64,000 nucleotides of DNA from Stentor coeruleus (GCA_001970955.1 MPUH01000259.1:1-64000); one strand, 5' to 3'. Numbered from the stretch's first letter, positions 19,337-31,939 are shown. Notes: generated from the sequence alone by a model not told the origin. A program made the numbers and translations.

Positions 19337-20443
19337 ATGATTCATTTTTCAAACTGGCCTATGCGACGTGAAGGCTACGAACTAGACTCACAAATCGGTT
19401 TTGGGTCTTTTGGCATTGTATTTTCTAACTAGGTCCACGCAGCGTTCGTCACTGAAGGTCCTCACCTTCAAGAAAAAGTTGCAGTAAAAATCATAGAACT
19501 TGAACAGTTCCCTAATCATAATCTCGAAAAAATCCGTAAAGAAATCCAAATCATGAGGCTTTCTTCACATTCCAACATCCTCAATCATCATGTGTGTTTT
19601 ACTTCACAAACACAGCTCTGGATGGTCATGCCCATAATGGACTGTGGTTCTGTTGGGAACATATTAAAATGTTTTTATCGTAACGGAATACAAGACGAGT
19701 GCCTTGTAGCAACAATTCTTAAAGAAATCTTACAAGGATTAAATTATTTTCATGAGCACGACCAGATACATAGAGATGTTAAAGCTGGGAATGTGCTTTT
19801 ATCTAGAGAAGGGAAAATTTATCTTTCAGATTTTGGTGTGGCGAGCTATTTGCGGTCTGGGCAAAATGCTAAGACTTTTACTGGTACACCTTGCTGGATG
19901 GCTCCTGAGGTTATTGAATCCGAAAACAATGCTGGCTATGATTTTAAAGCAGATATTTGGAGCTTCGGCATTACTGCGATTGAATTAGTTAAAGGAGCTC
20001 CACCACTAATTGATTACCCACCGATGAAAATAATTTTGATGATTAGGAATTCAGACCCTCCACAACTTGGGAAGGAAGATGATTTGGATAGTTCTTTTAA
20101 AGAAATGGTTAATTCATGCTTGCAAAAAGACCCTAGCAAAAGACCAACAGCAGAGAGTTTGCTGAAAAAAAGGTTTTTTAATAAAGCACGCAATTGTGAG
20201 TATGTTAATAATCATCTTACAAACATACTTCCAGCGTTAGAAGAAATGGTGAGTATACCAAGACTATTTGCAGGACTTGTTCGTGATAGAAATAACTCTG
20301 AGGCTGACAGCTGGGATTTTAATCTCTCATCAGGAAATGTAAAATTTATATAGAATTCTAAGGTTAAAACAGAAGATCCACTTGCTGGAATTGGAACTGA
20401 TGAAGAGGATCCATTGGATACTCTCCAAGAAATAGATTATTAA
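19337..20443 (+). CDS. OXSR1: STE20-group kinase of the OSR1/SPAK type
   Basis: Three exons (19337-19417, 19433-20338, 20354-20443) separated by two 15-base introns encode 358 residues. The start MIHFSNWPMRREGYELDSQIG leads into GFGSFGIVHAAF, formed across intron 1. HRDVKAGNVLLSREGKIYL and DFGVASYL, then FTGTPCWMAPEVIE, are hallmarks of OSR1/SPAK (GCK-VI) kinases, which phosphorylate cation-chloride cotransporters downstream of WNK. The tail is short and acidic, and I do not see the C-terminal docking (PF2/CCT) domain that animal OSR1 uses to bind RFxV motifs. Family is firm; the exact orthologue is inferred. Confidence 0.9.
19418..19432 (+). other. 15-nt intron 1 of the OSR1-type kinase
   Basis: GTATTTTCTAACTAG. 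It interrupts the glycine loop between GFGSFGI and VHAAF; removal restores the kinase consensus. Confidence 0.95.
20339..20353 (+). other. 15-nt intron 2 of the OSR1-type kinase
   Basis: GTAAAATTTATATAG. Unspliced reading would stop at its TAG; removal adds 29 residues to TAA at 20441-20443. Confidence 0.88.
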
Positions 20444-20757
20444 TTAACAGGAGAAATATTGTATAATTTACAATTTCGCATAAGGTTTGTAAAGCTGTAT
20501 CAAAAATTTATTTATCAAGAATCTAGTATCTAAGTTAGTATTTCAATACTAATTATAATTCCATTAATTTCTATGCTAGTTTTTCATTAATAACAAAAAG
20601 ATTCAACTATAATTACAGCATTTTAATTTCTACTAAAATTCAATCGTTTAATCAAATAACTTAAGTATCATCAAAACTCAAAATTTAATATAATTCCTCA
20701 ACAGACTAAAATACTATAATTTTCTACTAATATTATTTCAAGTATATAAACACTATT
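20444..20757. other. intergenic, nothing recognised
   Basis: Short AT-rich spacer ahead of the larger TPR-IQ gene. Confidence 0.5.
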
Positions 20758-22761
20758 ATGTCCGAAGTGCAAATTGATCATCATATTATTGACCTTAACC
20801 GCCTTGCACTTGAGAATCTTAGCAAAGGCAATCCAAAAGCCTGTCTCCAGCTTCTTAATCGTGCTCAAGATCTGCTGGCGACTCCAAATTTTATTGAATC
20901 CAAAAACCTAATATCGGCAATCACTTACAACAACCTAGGGTGCTACTACAAATCCATAAAAAATCTAGATCTCGCTCTTTCCTCTTTCCAAAAAGCTTTT
21001 GAGTCAAAATCCGATGAAATTCTAGAAAAATCCCAGGCAGCTGAAATCCACATCAATGTCTGTTATATAAGAGAAGCCTTTTCCCAATATGAAGCTCTTC
21101 TCTATCATTCAAAAACTGCTCTTCAACTAATCAATCAAGCTGAAAACCCTCGTAAAGATCTGAGCCCTCTCGCTTTTCTCTATATCGGTAAAGCGCTTAA
21201 AGGCCTTGATCAGCCAGCACAAGCATCAAAATTCTTCAAACAAGGACTGGAAATCGCTAATAAAGAGCTTGACCATACACATAAAATAACAGGATTACTA
21301 TTACAATCTTATTTAGAAGTATCAACTAAACCAATATCCCAGGTCCCTTTACCAAAATATCCAGGTAGTGTTAAATCTCAAACTCCAAGCAAGATGCTAA
21401 ATGAAAGCTATCAAATAATAAGCAATTCAAATCTTAATGCACAAAGTACAAGAAGACAAAGTAAAAAACATATTTTTGAGCATATGAGTGCTAGAACACC
21501 TGATAGTGAAAAAAGATCAAGTGATGTAGGGATTAAAAAAATCAGTCCAATTAAAGGGAATTCTAAGATTATAGATGGATTATATTTTGATGATAGGGTT
21601 GAACACAAGCCTAGAAGCTATGAAAGGAAAAATTGTAGAGCATGCCAAGTTGCTGAAGAAGAAAAGAAAACCCGGAAAACTTGTCATTCAGCTGCGAGGT
21701 CTAGAAGAATTATAGCTCCTCCAAGGCCTGAAACAAGTATGGTAGCTCAACCACCTAGTAGGATGAAATCAGCTAAACTTGGAAGGGTGCCTAAGGAAGT
21801 TCAGAATAAAACAATGCTTGAAATCGAAATTATGAAGGGTCAAATGGATAGTCATCATAGAAAAAATGCTGATAGCGGGCCAGTTAGGGTTTTAATTGAT
21901 AAACCATTACCAAAGCTTTGTCATGAAACCAGTTTGACTATAGTTGCTAATATAAATAAGCATAATCGGCCTGAGAGCTTTAGTAACCTAAGGAAGAAAA
22001 CACAAGTTTCTATGAACAAAGCTCAGAATATTATAGACAAAGTTGTAATAATACAGAGGTTTTGGAGGAAATATAAAGCTAGAAAAACTAGAGAGAGAAG
22101 GAAAACTGCTAATCAAATAGCACAGAAAGCAGTTGAAGAGTTTGAAGAGCTTAAAAAACTTGCTATGATGGAGAACTTTGAATTATCAGATATAGAAAAA
22201 ATGAGTCTAACTGCTTTGCAACACCCTACTCCTTTGAATAAAAATAAAAGACCAGTGACAAGTGCTAGACTTCCAAGAACGGCACAGAATGTAAGAGAAA
22301 ATTCAGATTATGGAAAAAAATCTTTGACAAACTCTCAGATTTTGCCTAGTGGTAAGATGATTGAAGAGCAAAGAGGACTAGCTGAGAATAAGACTGAAAC
22401 TCCTGTAAAAAAAGATGAGAATCATAAATTTGAATTGGAAAATAATATGATGAACAGTTCAAAGAAATTAAATGTAGTAGATGATAGTAAAGAAAAGTTG
22501 AAGGAAAACTCATTGATTGCTGAAAACATTTTGCCTGATGTTGTGAATATAAAAAAAATATCTAAAGATGAGCATGCTATTATAATACAAAAAAATATAA
22601 GAAGATATTTAGCTGTAAGAAAATATAAACATATGAAAAAACAAGCAATTCGGCTGCAAAGATGGTATAGAATGATTAGTGTTAAACATTTGTATCAGAG
22701 TATACGAAGTGCTATTATTTTCATTCAGCGATGCTGGCGATTGAAAAGGAAAATAAATTGA
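20758..22761 (+). CDS. TPR-repeat protein with several IQ motifs (larger paralogue)
   Basis: A 667-residue protein. Residues about 5-185 hold TPR-like helices (LISAITYNNLGCYYKSIKN, LAFLYIGKALKGLDQPAQA). A long basic, disordered middle follows. IQ motifs lie near 426 (VVIIQRFWRKYKARKTRER), near 605 (AIIIQKNIRRYLAVRKY), and two further IQ-like turns close the protein (AIRLQRWYRMIS, IIFIQRCWRLKRK). The helix QKAVEEFEELKKLA after the first IQ matches that of the gene at 6153-7277. Probable calmodulin-binding scaffold; the process is unknown. Ends in TGA, an authentic use of TGA as a stop. Confidence 0.78.
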   Translation: MSEVQIDHHIIDLNRLALENLSKGNPKACLQLLNRAQDLLATPNFIESKNLISAITYNNLGCYYKSIKNLDLALSSFQKAFESKSDEILEKSQAAEIHINVCYIREAFSQYEALLYHSKTALQLINQAENPRKDLSPLAFLYIGKALKGLDQPAQASKFFKQGLEIANKELDHTHKITGLLLQSYLEVSTKPISQVPLPKYPGSVKSQTPSKMLNESYQIISNSNLNAQSTRRQSKKHIFEHMSARTPDSEKRSSDVGIKKISPIKGNSKIIDGLYFDDRVEHKPRSYERKNCRACQVAEEEKKTRKTCHSAARSRRIIAPPRPETSMVAQPPSRMKSAKLGRVPKEVQNKTMLEIEIMKGQMDSHHRKNADSGPVRVLIDKPLPKLCHETSLTIVANINKHNRPESFSNLRKKTQVSMNKAQNIIDKVVIIQRFWRKYKARKTRERRKTANQIAQKAVEEFEELKKLAMMENFELSDIEKMSLTALQHPTPLNKNKRPVTSARLPRTAQNVRENSDYGKKSLTNSQILPSGKMIEEQRGLAENKTETPVKKDENHKFELENNMMNSSKKLNVVDDSKEKLKENSLIAENILPDVVNIKKISKDEHAIIIQKNIRRYLAVRKYKHMKKQAIRLQRWYRMISVKHLYQSIRSAIIFIQRCWRLKRKIN

Positions 22762-23581
22762 TTTAATTAAGTGTAATGATAGCCTGGTCTCAATAATATA
22801 CATAATAATAAACTGGGTTATTTGAATAAAAATTATTGTCTTAAATAATTATATAAAGAGTTCAATAAGCCTAAAAAATATATTTAGAATTTTTTTTGAG
22901 TCTTATCTTAATCTTATAAATATCTGCATTTTATGTAAATTAAAATAAAATGAAATAGCTGACTCTATAATTATATCGCGATTGACTTTTCAATTGTAAT
23001 AAGTATTTTACATATTTGCTATCTGTTCTTTTTATTATATGCAAAAATAATCTTTGGCTTATACTTTAATAAAATTATTAATTGCACCTTTAAACACTCT
23101 TTATGAACTGAATAATCAGAATATTTGTAAATATTGCAATATGGTCGCTAATTGAAATATAAATAAATAAAAAAAGGAACTCTTATAATGACAATTAAAA
23201 ATTAGAATCATAGTAAGTTTATGGATTACCTAGCATTTAATATACTGAAGAATCAGTGATTTACAATACAGACTTTATTTTATTCGCAAAGTCATCTAAA
23301 AATTCATTTCTATACTTTTTTTAATATTGAATACGTTGATAAAGCAATTTTTAATATTTTATTTACATTCACAAAAAAACTGTATGTCAACAATAATAAA
23401 TTAGATAAAATGAATTTTTAATGATGGAAAAACGAAAAGGCTGGAAAAAGAAAATTCACAAAGATTCATTGAATATTAATAAAATTATATATCTATGAAT
23501 CATGGCGCTATAATGTTTGAATATAACTCAGCCATTATTTTTTTTCTGATTAAGAATGTGTGAAAAAAAAATAATAAATAA
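22762..23581. other. intergenic, nothing recognised
   Basis: AT-rich spacer between two plus-strand genes; upstream region of the Myb gene. No conserved element noted. Confidence 0.5.
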
Positions 23582-24544
23582 ATGTCTCATCATGATAGGA
23601 AACCTTGGGGCTTAGAGGTAATTTGAATATAGGAAGATGATGCAATAAAATGTCTAGTTGAAGAATTTGGAATAAAGGAATGGACTATGATATCCAAGCT
23701 ATTGGTATCAAGATATAACATTCGTGGAAGAACTCCTAAGCAATGCCGAGAACGTTGGCACAATCATTTAGATGAAAACATAGTGAAAAACTACTGGACA
23801 GAAGAGGAAGAAAAAATAATTTTTGAATTTCAAACAACGCATGGAAATCAATGGGCAGATATAGCTAAACTCCTTCCAGGTCGCACTGACAATTCTATTA
23901 AAAATCATTTTTACAGCACAATCCGAAGAAAAATCCGTTGGTATAACCGCACCAAACCTTTACAAGAAAAAATAACCCTATCAATCCAAGATCTGATTCA
24001 AAATGTTGAACTAACTAAAAAAATCCTATTAATCGAAGATAACCGCAAAAGAAAAATAAACAAATCTACAGAAGGATTAAACCTGTAATTTACATACAGA
24101 AGACGCTCTATAAGAATTAAAAGTAAAAGTAACCTTTCAATTGATTGTGAAAGTATAGAGGATTTACATATAAATCATCCACATCTTGGCTACATTCAAT
24201 GCTTAACTCCTTCAAAGATAGAAGATATGAGTATATTAGAACCACTATCACCAAGTTGTCTTGCAAATAATGATGAAGGTCTGAAAACTCCAAAAAGTAT
24301 GTTTAAGTTCCCTGAAGATTCTAATATCAATTGGGATGGATACCCTTCTCCTGTATATGCTGAGAATTTAGGAACTCCTACAAATAAAGAAGTTTATACG
24401 GAATATGATAACAGACTGGCTCCTCCGGAAATTAACACCCAAATATTGTCACCGAAAGGCAAAGGCTTTGTTTTTCCTTCGTATTCCCCAAGCAGCCATT
24501 TTCAACATTATTATAGTCCAAAACACTCGCAGATAGCGAATTAG
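23582..24544 (+). CDS. R2R3 Myb transcription factor
   Basis: Three exons (23582-23617, 23633-24084, 24100-24544) encode 310 residues. Repeat R2 runs from [19 protein letters not shown] to [14 protein letters not shown]; repeat R3 from [20 protein letters not shown] to [18 protein letters not shown]. The third helices ([13 protein letters not shown] and [11 protein letters not shown]) are the DNA-recognition helices of c-Myb type factors. It should act in the nucleus. The C-terminal half is rich in Ser, Pro and Asn with no known domain. The first exon codes only 12 residues. Confidence 0.92.
23618..23632 (+). other. 15-nt intron 1 of the Myb gene
   Basis: GTAATTTGAATATAG. It splits the first Myb repeat after WGLE; removal restores [12 protein letters not shown]. 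Confidence 0.93.
24085..24099 (+). other. 15-nt intron 2 of the Myb gene
   Basis: GTAATTTACATACAG. Splicing joins the Myb half to a 148-codon C-terminal frame ending at 24544. Confidence 0.88.
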
Positions 24545-26035
24545 AATAGCTTAAACATGCTAATTTGAAGTATTTTTTGAATATTTGATGAGTAATTTGT
24601 GAAATTCTTGAAGGCCTTTATGAGAAATTGATGGTATTACTGTTAAAATAAAGTGGTGAATTTTATATGCAACACCGTAAAATCTCTGGAAATTTTTTGT
24701 ATAATGAGCAGAAGTGGTACTTTCGATAAGGGTAATTTTTTGGTAATATTGGAGATCTAACAAGTAGGGGGTATGATTTTAAGTTGGGGATTCTAGTAAC
24801 TGTTCTATTAGGCCCTTGAGCCATTAACAGTATTGGCTGAAAACCCATATTTATTTTGTTTATACAATTGTTATATAAAATTTTAGAAGATTAAAAGATC
24901 TGATTTTTCAATGCTAAGTTAAGATTTGAAGCAGTTTTATAGAAAGTTCATTTCAATAATGTAAGAATTTTGATTAAAGATGATAAAGTCTTGCACTTTT
25001 AAGTTCTTTGTGATGAGTATGAAAGGGCTTTAGTTTGATAGACTGAGCTTGAATGAATGAATTGTGGAAAAGTAAAGCTTATGCTATTATAATTTTAATA
25101 TGCACAGCTTAGATTAACATAAAAATTAAGTATAAATATGATTTTTTTGTTGTTTTGCAGTAGTGTTATTTACAAAGTATGCCAAGATATTGAATAAGAC
25201 AATTAAGTTAATTTTATGGATTTACTCAGAGTTATAGGATTTTTATTTATGGGATTAAAGTTTTTAGGAACTGCTTTGAGATAAAAAGGATTCTGTGTGC
25301 AATAAGTATTTAGAATTATTTTTTGAGTAGGAATTAATAATAAAAAGTATTTGGAATAACTGTTAGGGTAATGTTTTAAGAAAACTTAGTACTTTATTTC
25401 TAATTCTTTGTTTGTCTTCAAGATTTAGGTACTAAATTATGAAATATTTAGTTATCTTTTCATCACTTGGAGCTATCTTTAATAAGAGTTTTGATAACTA
25501 ATTGATTATCGTTCCAAATAATAGTTAAACTAGAATCTGATGATTTAATAAATTAATAGCACTGTGAGTTGCTAAAATTAAATAGCAATTTACAATTTGA
25601 TATACTTTATAATACAAAAATATAAGAAATACTATAAATTCACAATACTTAACTCAAAAGACAATCTTTCGTGAATTGTTTACTGTCGACAATGAAAGTA
25701 GGCATTGCAATTAATGGTATTTAAATATCAAATCTCTATTTCTACTTATACAAAATTTAGAACGTCACACTAGGTAATTATTTATCAGTTGCCCTTAAAA
25801 GTTTCATATAAAATCATTACATATATTTTTTATCCAATCTAGATTAGTCACTTTATTAAAAAATAATCTAAACTATTTTTTTACATATATAATATTCCGA
25901 AAAAAAACACTAACCTATTATATCTTTAAAGAACAAATAATACATCCTATAGAAATAATTAAGTTATCCGAAATTCTCTATCTTTTTTATATAAAATTTT
26001 TGTTTTAAGTCTCTATAAATAATATTTAATATTAA
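24545..26035. other. long intergenic stretch with weak minus-strand frames
   Basis: Mostly AT-rich. Two overlapping minus frames at 24560-24848 (61 and 67 codons, in different phases) look slightly coding-like but match nothing known and no 15-base intron joins them. The rest shows nothing. Confidence 0.4.
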
Positions 26036-29000
26036 ATGGAGCCAGCTCTTGAAAAAAACATTCAGTCCATGCAAGACTTCGAGACAATTAATTCATGGTC
26101 TTACAATTCAAATGATATAGAAAATGCCAAAAAGCTCATATTAAACTTCACCAGTATTCCTCAAAGTTCCGACATGTGCCTTATATTTGATGTTTTTTCA
26201 CAGCTTAAGACTTTAGTGCAACAGATTCTCCTTGGTTCATACAAAAAGCAAGAACTTGAAACTATCCTAGAATTTTTCCATACAATTATGGAAAAATCTT
26301 TGCTGTGGGGAAAAAATCTTTCTCTAGGGATGTTTGGAGACGATAGTCTTGTGAAAATCCTAAAAGTTTTTGCTGAGGTTATAGTAAGGATTATAGGAAT
26401 TGAGCCTTATCTAAGTGAATTTCATAGAAAATATAGAAAAGTCAATGTTAAAAAACATAAGACTTCAGAAAAAGTCATTGTCAATGCGAATATGTCGAAG
26501 ATCAGCTTGTATTTTATGTCAGTGTTTGCTAAGAAAGATGGATTTGAGTTTATACTGAAAATACTTTTGTCTGAGTAATAGATAAACAGAGCTCCTATGG
26601 AATTAATATTAGAGTTTAATACTTTTGAGCTTGTAAAGTATTTGAATAAAGGGTTTTTTGATACATTTTTTGTCATAAAATTTTCGAATTTGCTCAAGAA
26701 TAAAATACAAGCTTTGGATGATAAACAGATGATGAATCTGAATTTCGATAAAATTATGCTGATATGTAACACCACAAATAAAATCACACAAACTCGTAAT
26801 TCAGAAGAGCTTCTTAACGTAATCTTTCTCAACAAAATAGTACATTCATCAATAAAAGACCAGCAAATTCGTGCAATAAACTCCTTAAATTCCTTATTAG
26901 AATCTGGTAACTTAAACATCCAACATCTGCTTTCACAAAATTTTTTAGAACATATTCTTGAACTTTCAGATCCAGATATTTATGTTTATTCTGAAAATAT
27001 TCTAAGAAACGCAGCTAAGTATTTTACTTTTTCTCAACTTGAACTAATATTTTCATATATAAACAGAAATTCTATAGGGGTCCCATGTGTGAACTTTCTG
27101 TGTGATATTTGCACATCACTTAATCCTAGTCATGTAAAACAATTTTTTAGTCTTTTTCATACTTACACAGATGCTGAGGTAACTTTAGCAACAGAACTTT
27201 GCTTGAAATCTATTCAGTATTTTGACTTTCTCCTAGAAGAATATCCTCTAATTTACCTTAATCATCTTCTTTCTGATCAATATTCTGACTTTCATACTCT
27301 AGCAATAAAGACCCTATCAAAAATTTTCAGTCACTTTTCCCTTCTCCCCAAAGTTGAGCAAGAAATCAGTAAACTTATAAAAAATATTAAATCCAACATA
27401 AGAACAGTCCAAAGCATCCGTCTAATCTTACAACTAAATTTCTTTGGTTTTCGAATGAAAAACCTCTTAACAGAAGGAACAATAAAAAAATTAATTGAAA
27501 ACATTATTGTGAATACTCACCTCGAATACTCTGAAGAAATCAAAGAAAAAATCAAATGGATGCTGGAATTAATCGAACTCTTCATAAGAATGAACAAAAG
27601 TATTGACATGAAATCCTTAGAAGATTTATTTGATTCTATAATCTACACATCCTACGATGAAATATTCGCTGAATGGTTTGAAAAATGCATTGGAAATCTT
27701 TCTCCTGGGCTTACAACTGAATTATTTAACAAATATTTTTTTGAAAACCCAGCATATGAATCTATGACTATTCATAGTTTTAGATGCTGTTACAAGATGT
27801 TTTTAGTTATAAATAGCTATGAAAGGTGTATTGAGCTTAAGCAAGGAATGTTCCAAGTTAGACTGCAAGGAAATCTTCTCTATTTAAACAATCTAATTGA
27901 TTTATCTTTATATACAAAAGATAGTATTTTCCAAGACTGTCTCAGAGCACTAGTATCTTTAAATGTCAAATTATCAGAAAGTTTAATGAAAGGCAAAATG
28001 CAAATCTGGGATAGTTTTTTTAATTATTTATTGCAGAAATCTGATAAAAGCACTAATACACGGATACTTTCCATTATCCTAGGCTTTCTTGAACCCTCAC
28101 ATTCTGAAAACGAAGGCTATCCTATGCTTTTTCTCTTTAAAACCATAGAAGAAGCGTGTTATTCACAAATATACATAGAAGAAAATGCAATATTACGAGA
28201 TCTAAAAGACCAACTCCTAAAACACTATAAAAAAAAGCAAAAATCCATAATCATCCGGGCTTCTGGCATTGTTTACGAAAGATTTGATGACGATATAAAA
28301 GTAAAATCAATAAAATCCAACAAACTTCTCGTCGAATTCGAAGATGATAAACATGAAAATCTAGGGATTTTAGATTACCTTTGTAAATCTATGCATATAC
28401 AAAACTACCTATTAGAAATGCTTAGCAACAATGAAGACTATTCCAAAATTGCCTTGCAAATCCTTGAACTTGTGCCAATTAACAATGAAATCAACAAATC
28501 CCTTATAAATTACCCAAAATTATATGCACAATCATATGAAACCAATAATGAGCCTTGTCATATAAGCTCAATTCTTCCTCAAACTTATTATTTATTTTTA
28601 TATTATTGTAAGGTTATTGAAAAACTTATAACAGACCAATCTTGGCTTGATGGATTTGCAAAAACTTCTAGTTTTGAGTATATTTTGAGTCATTATTGCA
28701 GTTTGAATACTGATGAGCTAAAGCTTTGTATAAATTTCCTAACTTTAACTGAAACTTTTATACAGAAATCTCCAGAGATTTTAAACCTTGAGATTGTGAG
28801 AAAAGCTTTTTTGGCTGTTGAAAGAATATCTTTAGAGGGTTGTGAAGAAGGACCTGTGATGGCTGAGAATTTTTATTATTTTCTTTGTGGGATTGGTGTG
28901 AATAGTGGGAAAATACTTGAAGAGATTGTGAATGATGGGGTTCTGTTCAAAGGGTTTTTGGAAAAGTGCATTTTTGTATGTAAAAGTCGACTTTTTTGTC

Positions 29001-31910
29001 AGTTTATTAGTAATGGAGTTATTGAGTTATGCAAGAAAAATGGAGATATTTTGAATAGAACTATAAATTGCTTGTTTGAGTTGCTGGAAAATGCGAAGTT
29101 CCAGGATATAAACAAAAGTGCCTTTATATTGATTAGGAAACTTTTGGATATTTGCGAAAAACCTATTGTTTATTCTGAGAGAATCATTAGTTTAACTAGA
29201 GAAGTCTTTGAGATTCCTAATAGAGCATGGGTGAAAGGGATTTTGATATGTGTTTTAGGGGTAGAAAAATCTTTAGACGACAAATTTATAATGTTTCTTA
29301 TAGAAAAATTGTATTTTAGAAATAACACAGTTTCAATTTCTAGAACAGTGAGGGTTTATTTGAAGGATATCTTAATTAGGACTTGCACTTTGCATGAAGA
29401 GCATAAAAAAATTGTACTTGAAAAATATGCCGAAGCTTTTAAAATACTAGAATGGCGAGGAAGTACNCTCAATTTCTAGAACAGTGAGGGTTTATTTGAA
29501 GGATATCTTAATTAGGACTTGCACTTTGCATGAAGAGTATAAAAAAATTGTACTTGAAAAATATGCCGAAGCTTTTAAAATACTAGAATGGCGAGGAAGT
29601 ACTATAAAAGATTGGAGCTACTCAACTAATTATTTGAAATTGCATGATTTTTCTTATATAAAATTCGCGAAAAATCCAAAATTAAAAGCTCTAACACCAA
29701 TACTTTACGCTTTCACTTTAATACCCAGTCTGAACAAACAGATATTATCATTAGAAAAATCAGAGCAAGGAACTTTTATATATTTACTTCAGAAAACTTT
29801 GAGGAAAATTCAATCAAATTTCTCCCAAAGTGTTAGCACTGTAAAAATCACAGACTTTTTTATTGAGCAAGAAAAAAACGTCCTAGACCTAACCCTAAAT
29901 AAGCTTTTCAAATTGCTGATCTGCAAACTGGTCCAAAACTTTGCAGATCAAGGAAGTAAATCCTATCCAATATTCCAAGGTAGATATTACTCTGAGTATA
30001 TGGGAAAAAAAGAATGTAAGCATATTGAACGTTATGAAAACACTTTCAACTACTTTAAAATACCAGTAAAGTCACGTAAAGTTGGGGATTATTTAAAATC
30101 AATGTTTAAATACGAAAGTATGCATACTGAAAAAAAACATAATTGCGCTAAATGTGGAAGCAAAGTCTATGCGAATAAAAAAAAAGTTTATAAGCGGCTG
30201 CCAAATTTGCTGTTTCTAATGCTTAAGCGTTTTGAAAAAGACTCAAATTACGGGACTATAAAAAATGATAGTTTTTGTGAATTCCCTGAGATTCTTGATA
30301 TACAAAGTCCAGGTAAATGCTCATCAGGTGGTGGATGTTTTTATAAGCTCATAGGCATAATAACTCAAAAAGGGTCTGGGAAATGGAGTTCATATTCAAC
30401 ATATCTAAACTTACAAGATGAGTGGGTTGAGTTCACTGAAGACAAAACAAAACTTTCAAGGCCTTTAACTTTTATTAAAGAACTCTATGGAATAAAACAA
30501 TTACAAAAAATTAAAGAAGCTGATAAAACAGCTTGCATACTATTTTATGAGCTTATATCAGATAGAAATCAACAACCTGAAGATATTTCTAATTTAATCT
30601 CAACAGGACTTTCTAATTTTGAGAATTTCTCTTGCGTCTTAAGTTTGAACAGAGTAAGTAATCCTCATGATGAGTTTCTTATCAAACTTATGCTCACTTG
30701 CGAATTCCTTGAATTTGTCCAGTTTTTGCTTATAAACCCTACTTCAGATACCCTTTATTTCTGTATCAGATATTTGTTTTTCTTTGTCCTCAGACTCAAT
30801 AGTAAAGAACTTATAGAAAATTTCTTTAGTATTCTCCAACCCGCCTTACAAAGCGATGCTAAAGTTAGTGAAGGGCTTTTGGATTTAGTTAAAAACGATT
30901 TTATATCCTCAGAACTTCTTCTTGACTGTCCTGTTATATACAAATCAGAAATTGTCATAAAAATCATCCAAATTTGTGTGTTAAATTCAAGACCTTCTGC
31001 TTATTTAAAGTTCTTATCAGTTTTATTAAACAAGCTACCTTTAGTCCAATCACATAGCAATGAGAGTTTTTTTGAGCTAATTTATATAATTTGTAAGTTA
31101 AACCCGATTTTAGCTGCTGAAGAAGGGGCGATCGGACAAATCATGAAGGTTTTTGAAGGTAAAGCTGTTGAACAATATCTAGATTCCTCTGAAGATCACA
31201 AGCTTGTCCTTCAAAACTACGTCCAAAGCATCCCTAATTATTTAATAGCATCTTTAAGTGTATTTCAAGATAAACTTCAAGAAGAACATTCTAAAATTTT
31301 AAGACAGGATCTAATTGAAAGTATTGTAATCAATGCGAAACATAGTAAAATTACAGCAATGAGCACAGGGAAATTATATTATGAAGTATATAAAAACTAT
31401 CATGAAACCATAAACCCATATTTGAAAACACTGATAAAAGCGGCATTTAATGAAAAAGACTTAAGATTTAAGAATTATTTTTTTCAGCTTTCAGCGTATA
31501 TGAGATGCTGTAAAAAGGTCAATGAAATTGTGGAGATTATAAATTTGGTTACTATAAAAATTAAAGCTAGATATGAGGTTTCTTATGTGTTTGCCCAACT
31601 TTTTGTGGATTGTATTTTTTATGCGGCTTTTTATAATGAAAATGTTATGAGTATGATTAAATGCGATAAAGAACTTTTGAAGATTATAGAAGAAATGCTT
31701 AAGATTAAGCCTAGGAATAAAGAAGAAGCGGCTTTTGGGAACTTTGAGTTCACCTTTGAGGAAAAAAGTGATATGTTTTCAAAGATTAAATGCAAAAAGA
31801 ACAGTTGGAGCAGGACACAGAGTGCTAGGGTTATGTCAGATCATACAGACATATGCGATATAAATCAAAAGTCAGTTGTGGCACAAGGAGCTAGGTTTAC
31901 AATGAATTGA
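26036..31910 (+). CDS. giant USP-family protein, probably catalytically dead
   Basis: One gene: exon 1 26036-26574, a 15-base intron, then a long exon to TGA near 31910. It contains a false duplication around N 29467; dropping one 136-base copy gives 1,907 residues in frame. The first two thirds are helical, HEAT/ARM-like repeats as in the large deubiquitinases USP9X and USP34. The USP fold is at about 29680-30560: helical start LTPILYAFTLIPSL, zinc-type CAKCGSKV, LPNLLFLMLKRF, then YKLIGIITQKGSGKWSSYST and DEWVEFTEDKT. The catalytic Cys box position has no Cys, and the usual GHY of the His box is replaced by SSY. It likely binds ubiquitin or acts as a scaffold rather than cleaving. The alignment is by eye. 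Confidence 0.75.
26575..26589 (+). other. 15-nt intron in the USP-like gene
   Basis: GTAATAGATAAACAG. Contains in-frame TAA and TAG; splicing joins LLSE to APMELILEF. Confidence 0.9.
29333..29602. repeat. direct duplication around N at 29467 (likely contig overlap)
   Basis: Copies 29333-29466 and 29469-29602 (134 bp, offset 136) with one visible difference flank a single N. They shift the USP-like frame by one base. Confidence 0.88.
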
Positions 31911-31939
31911 AATTGAATATTTCATACTTCTAACCTCTT

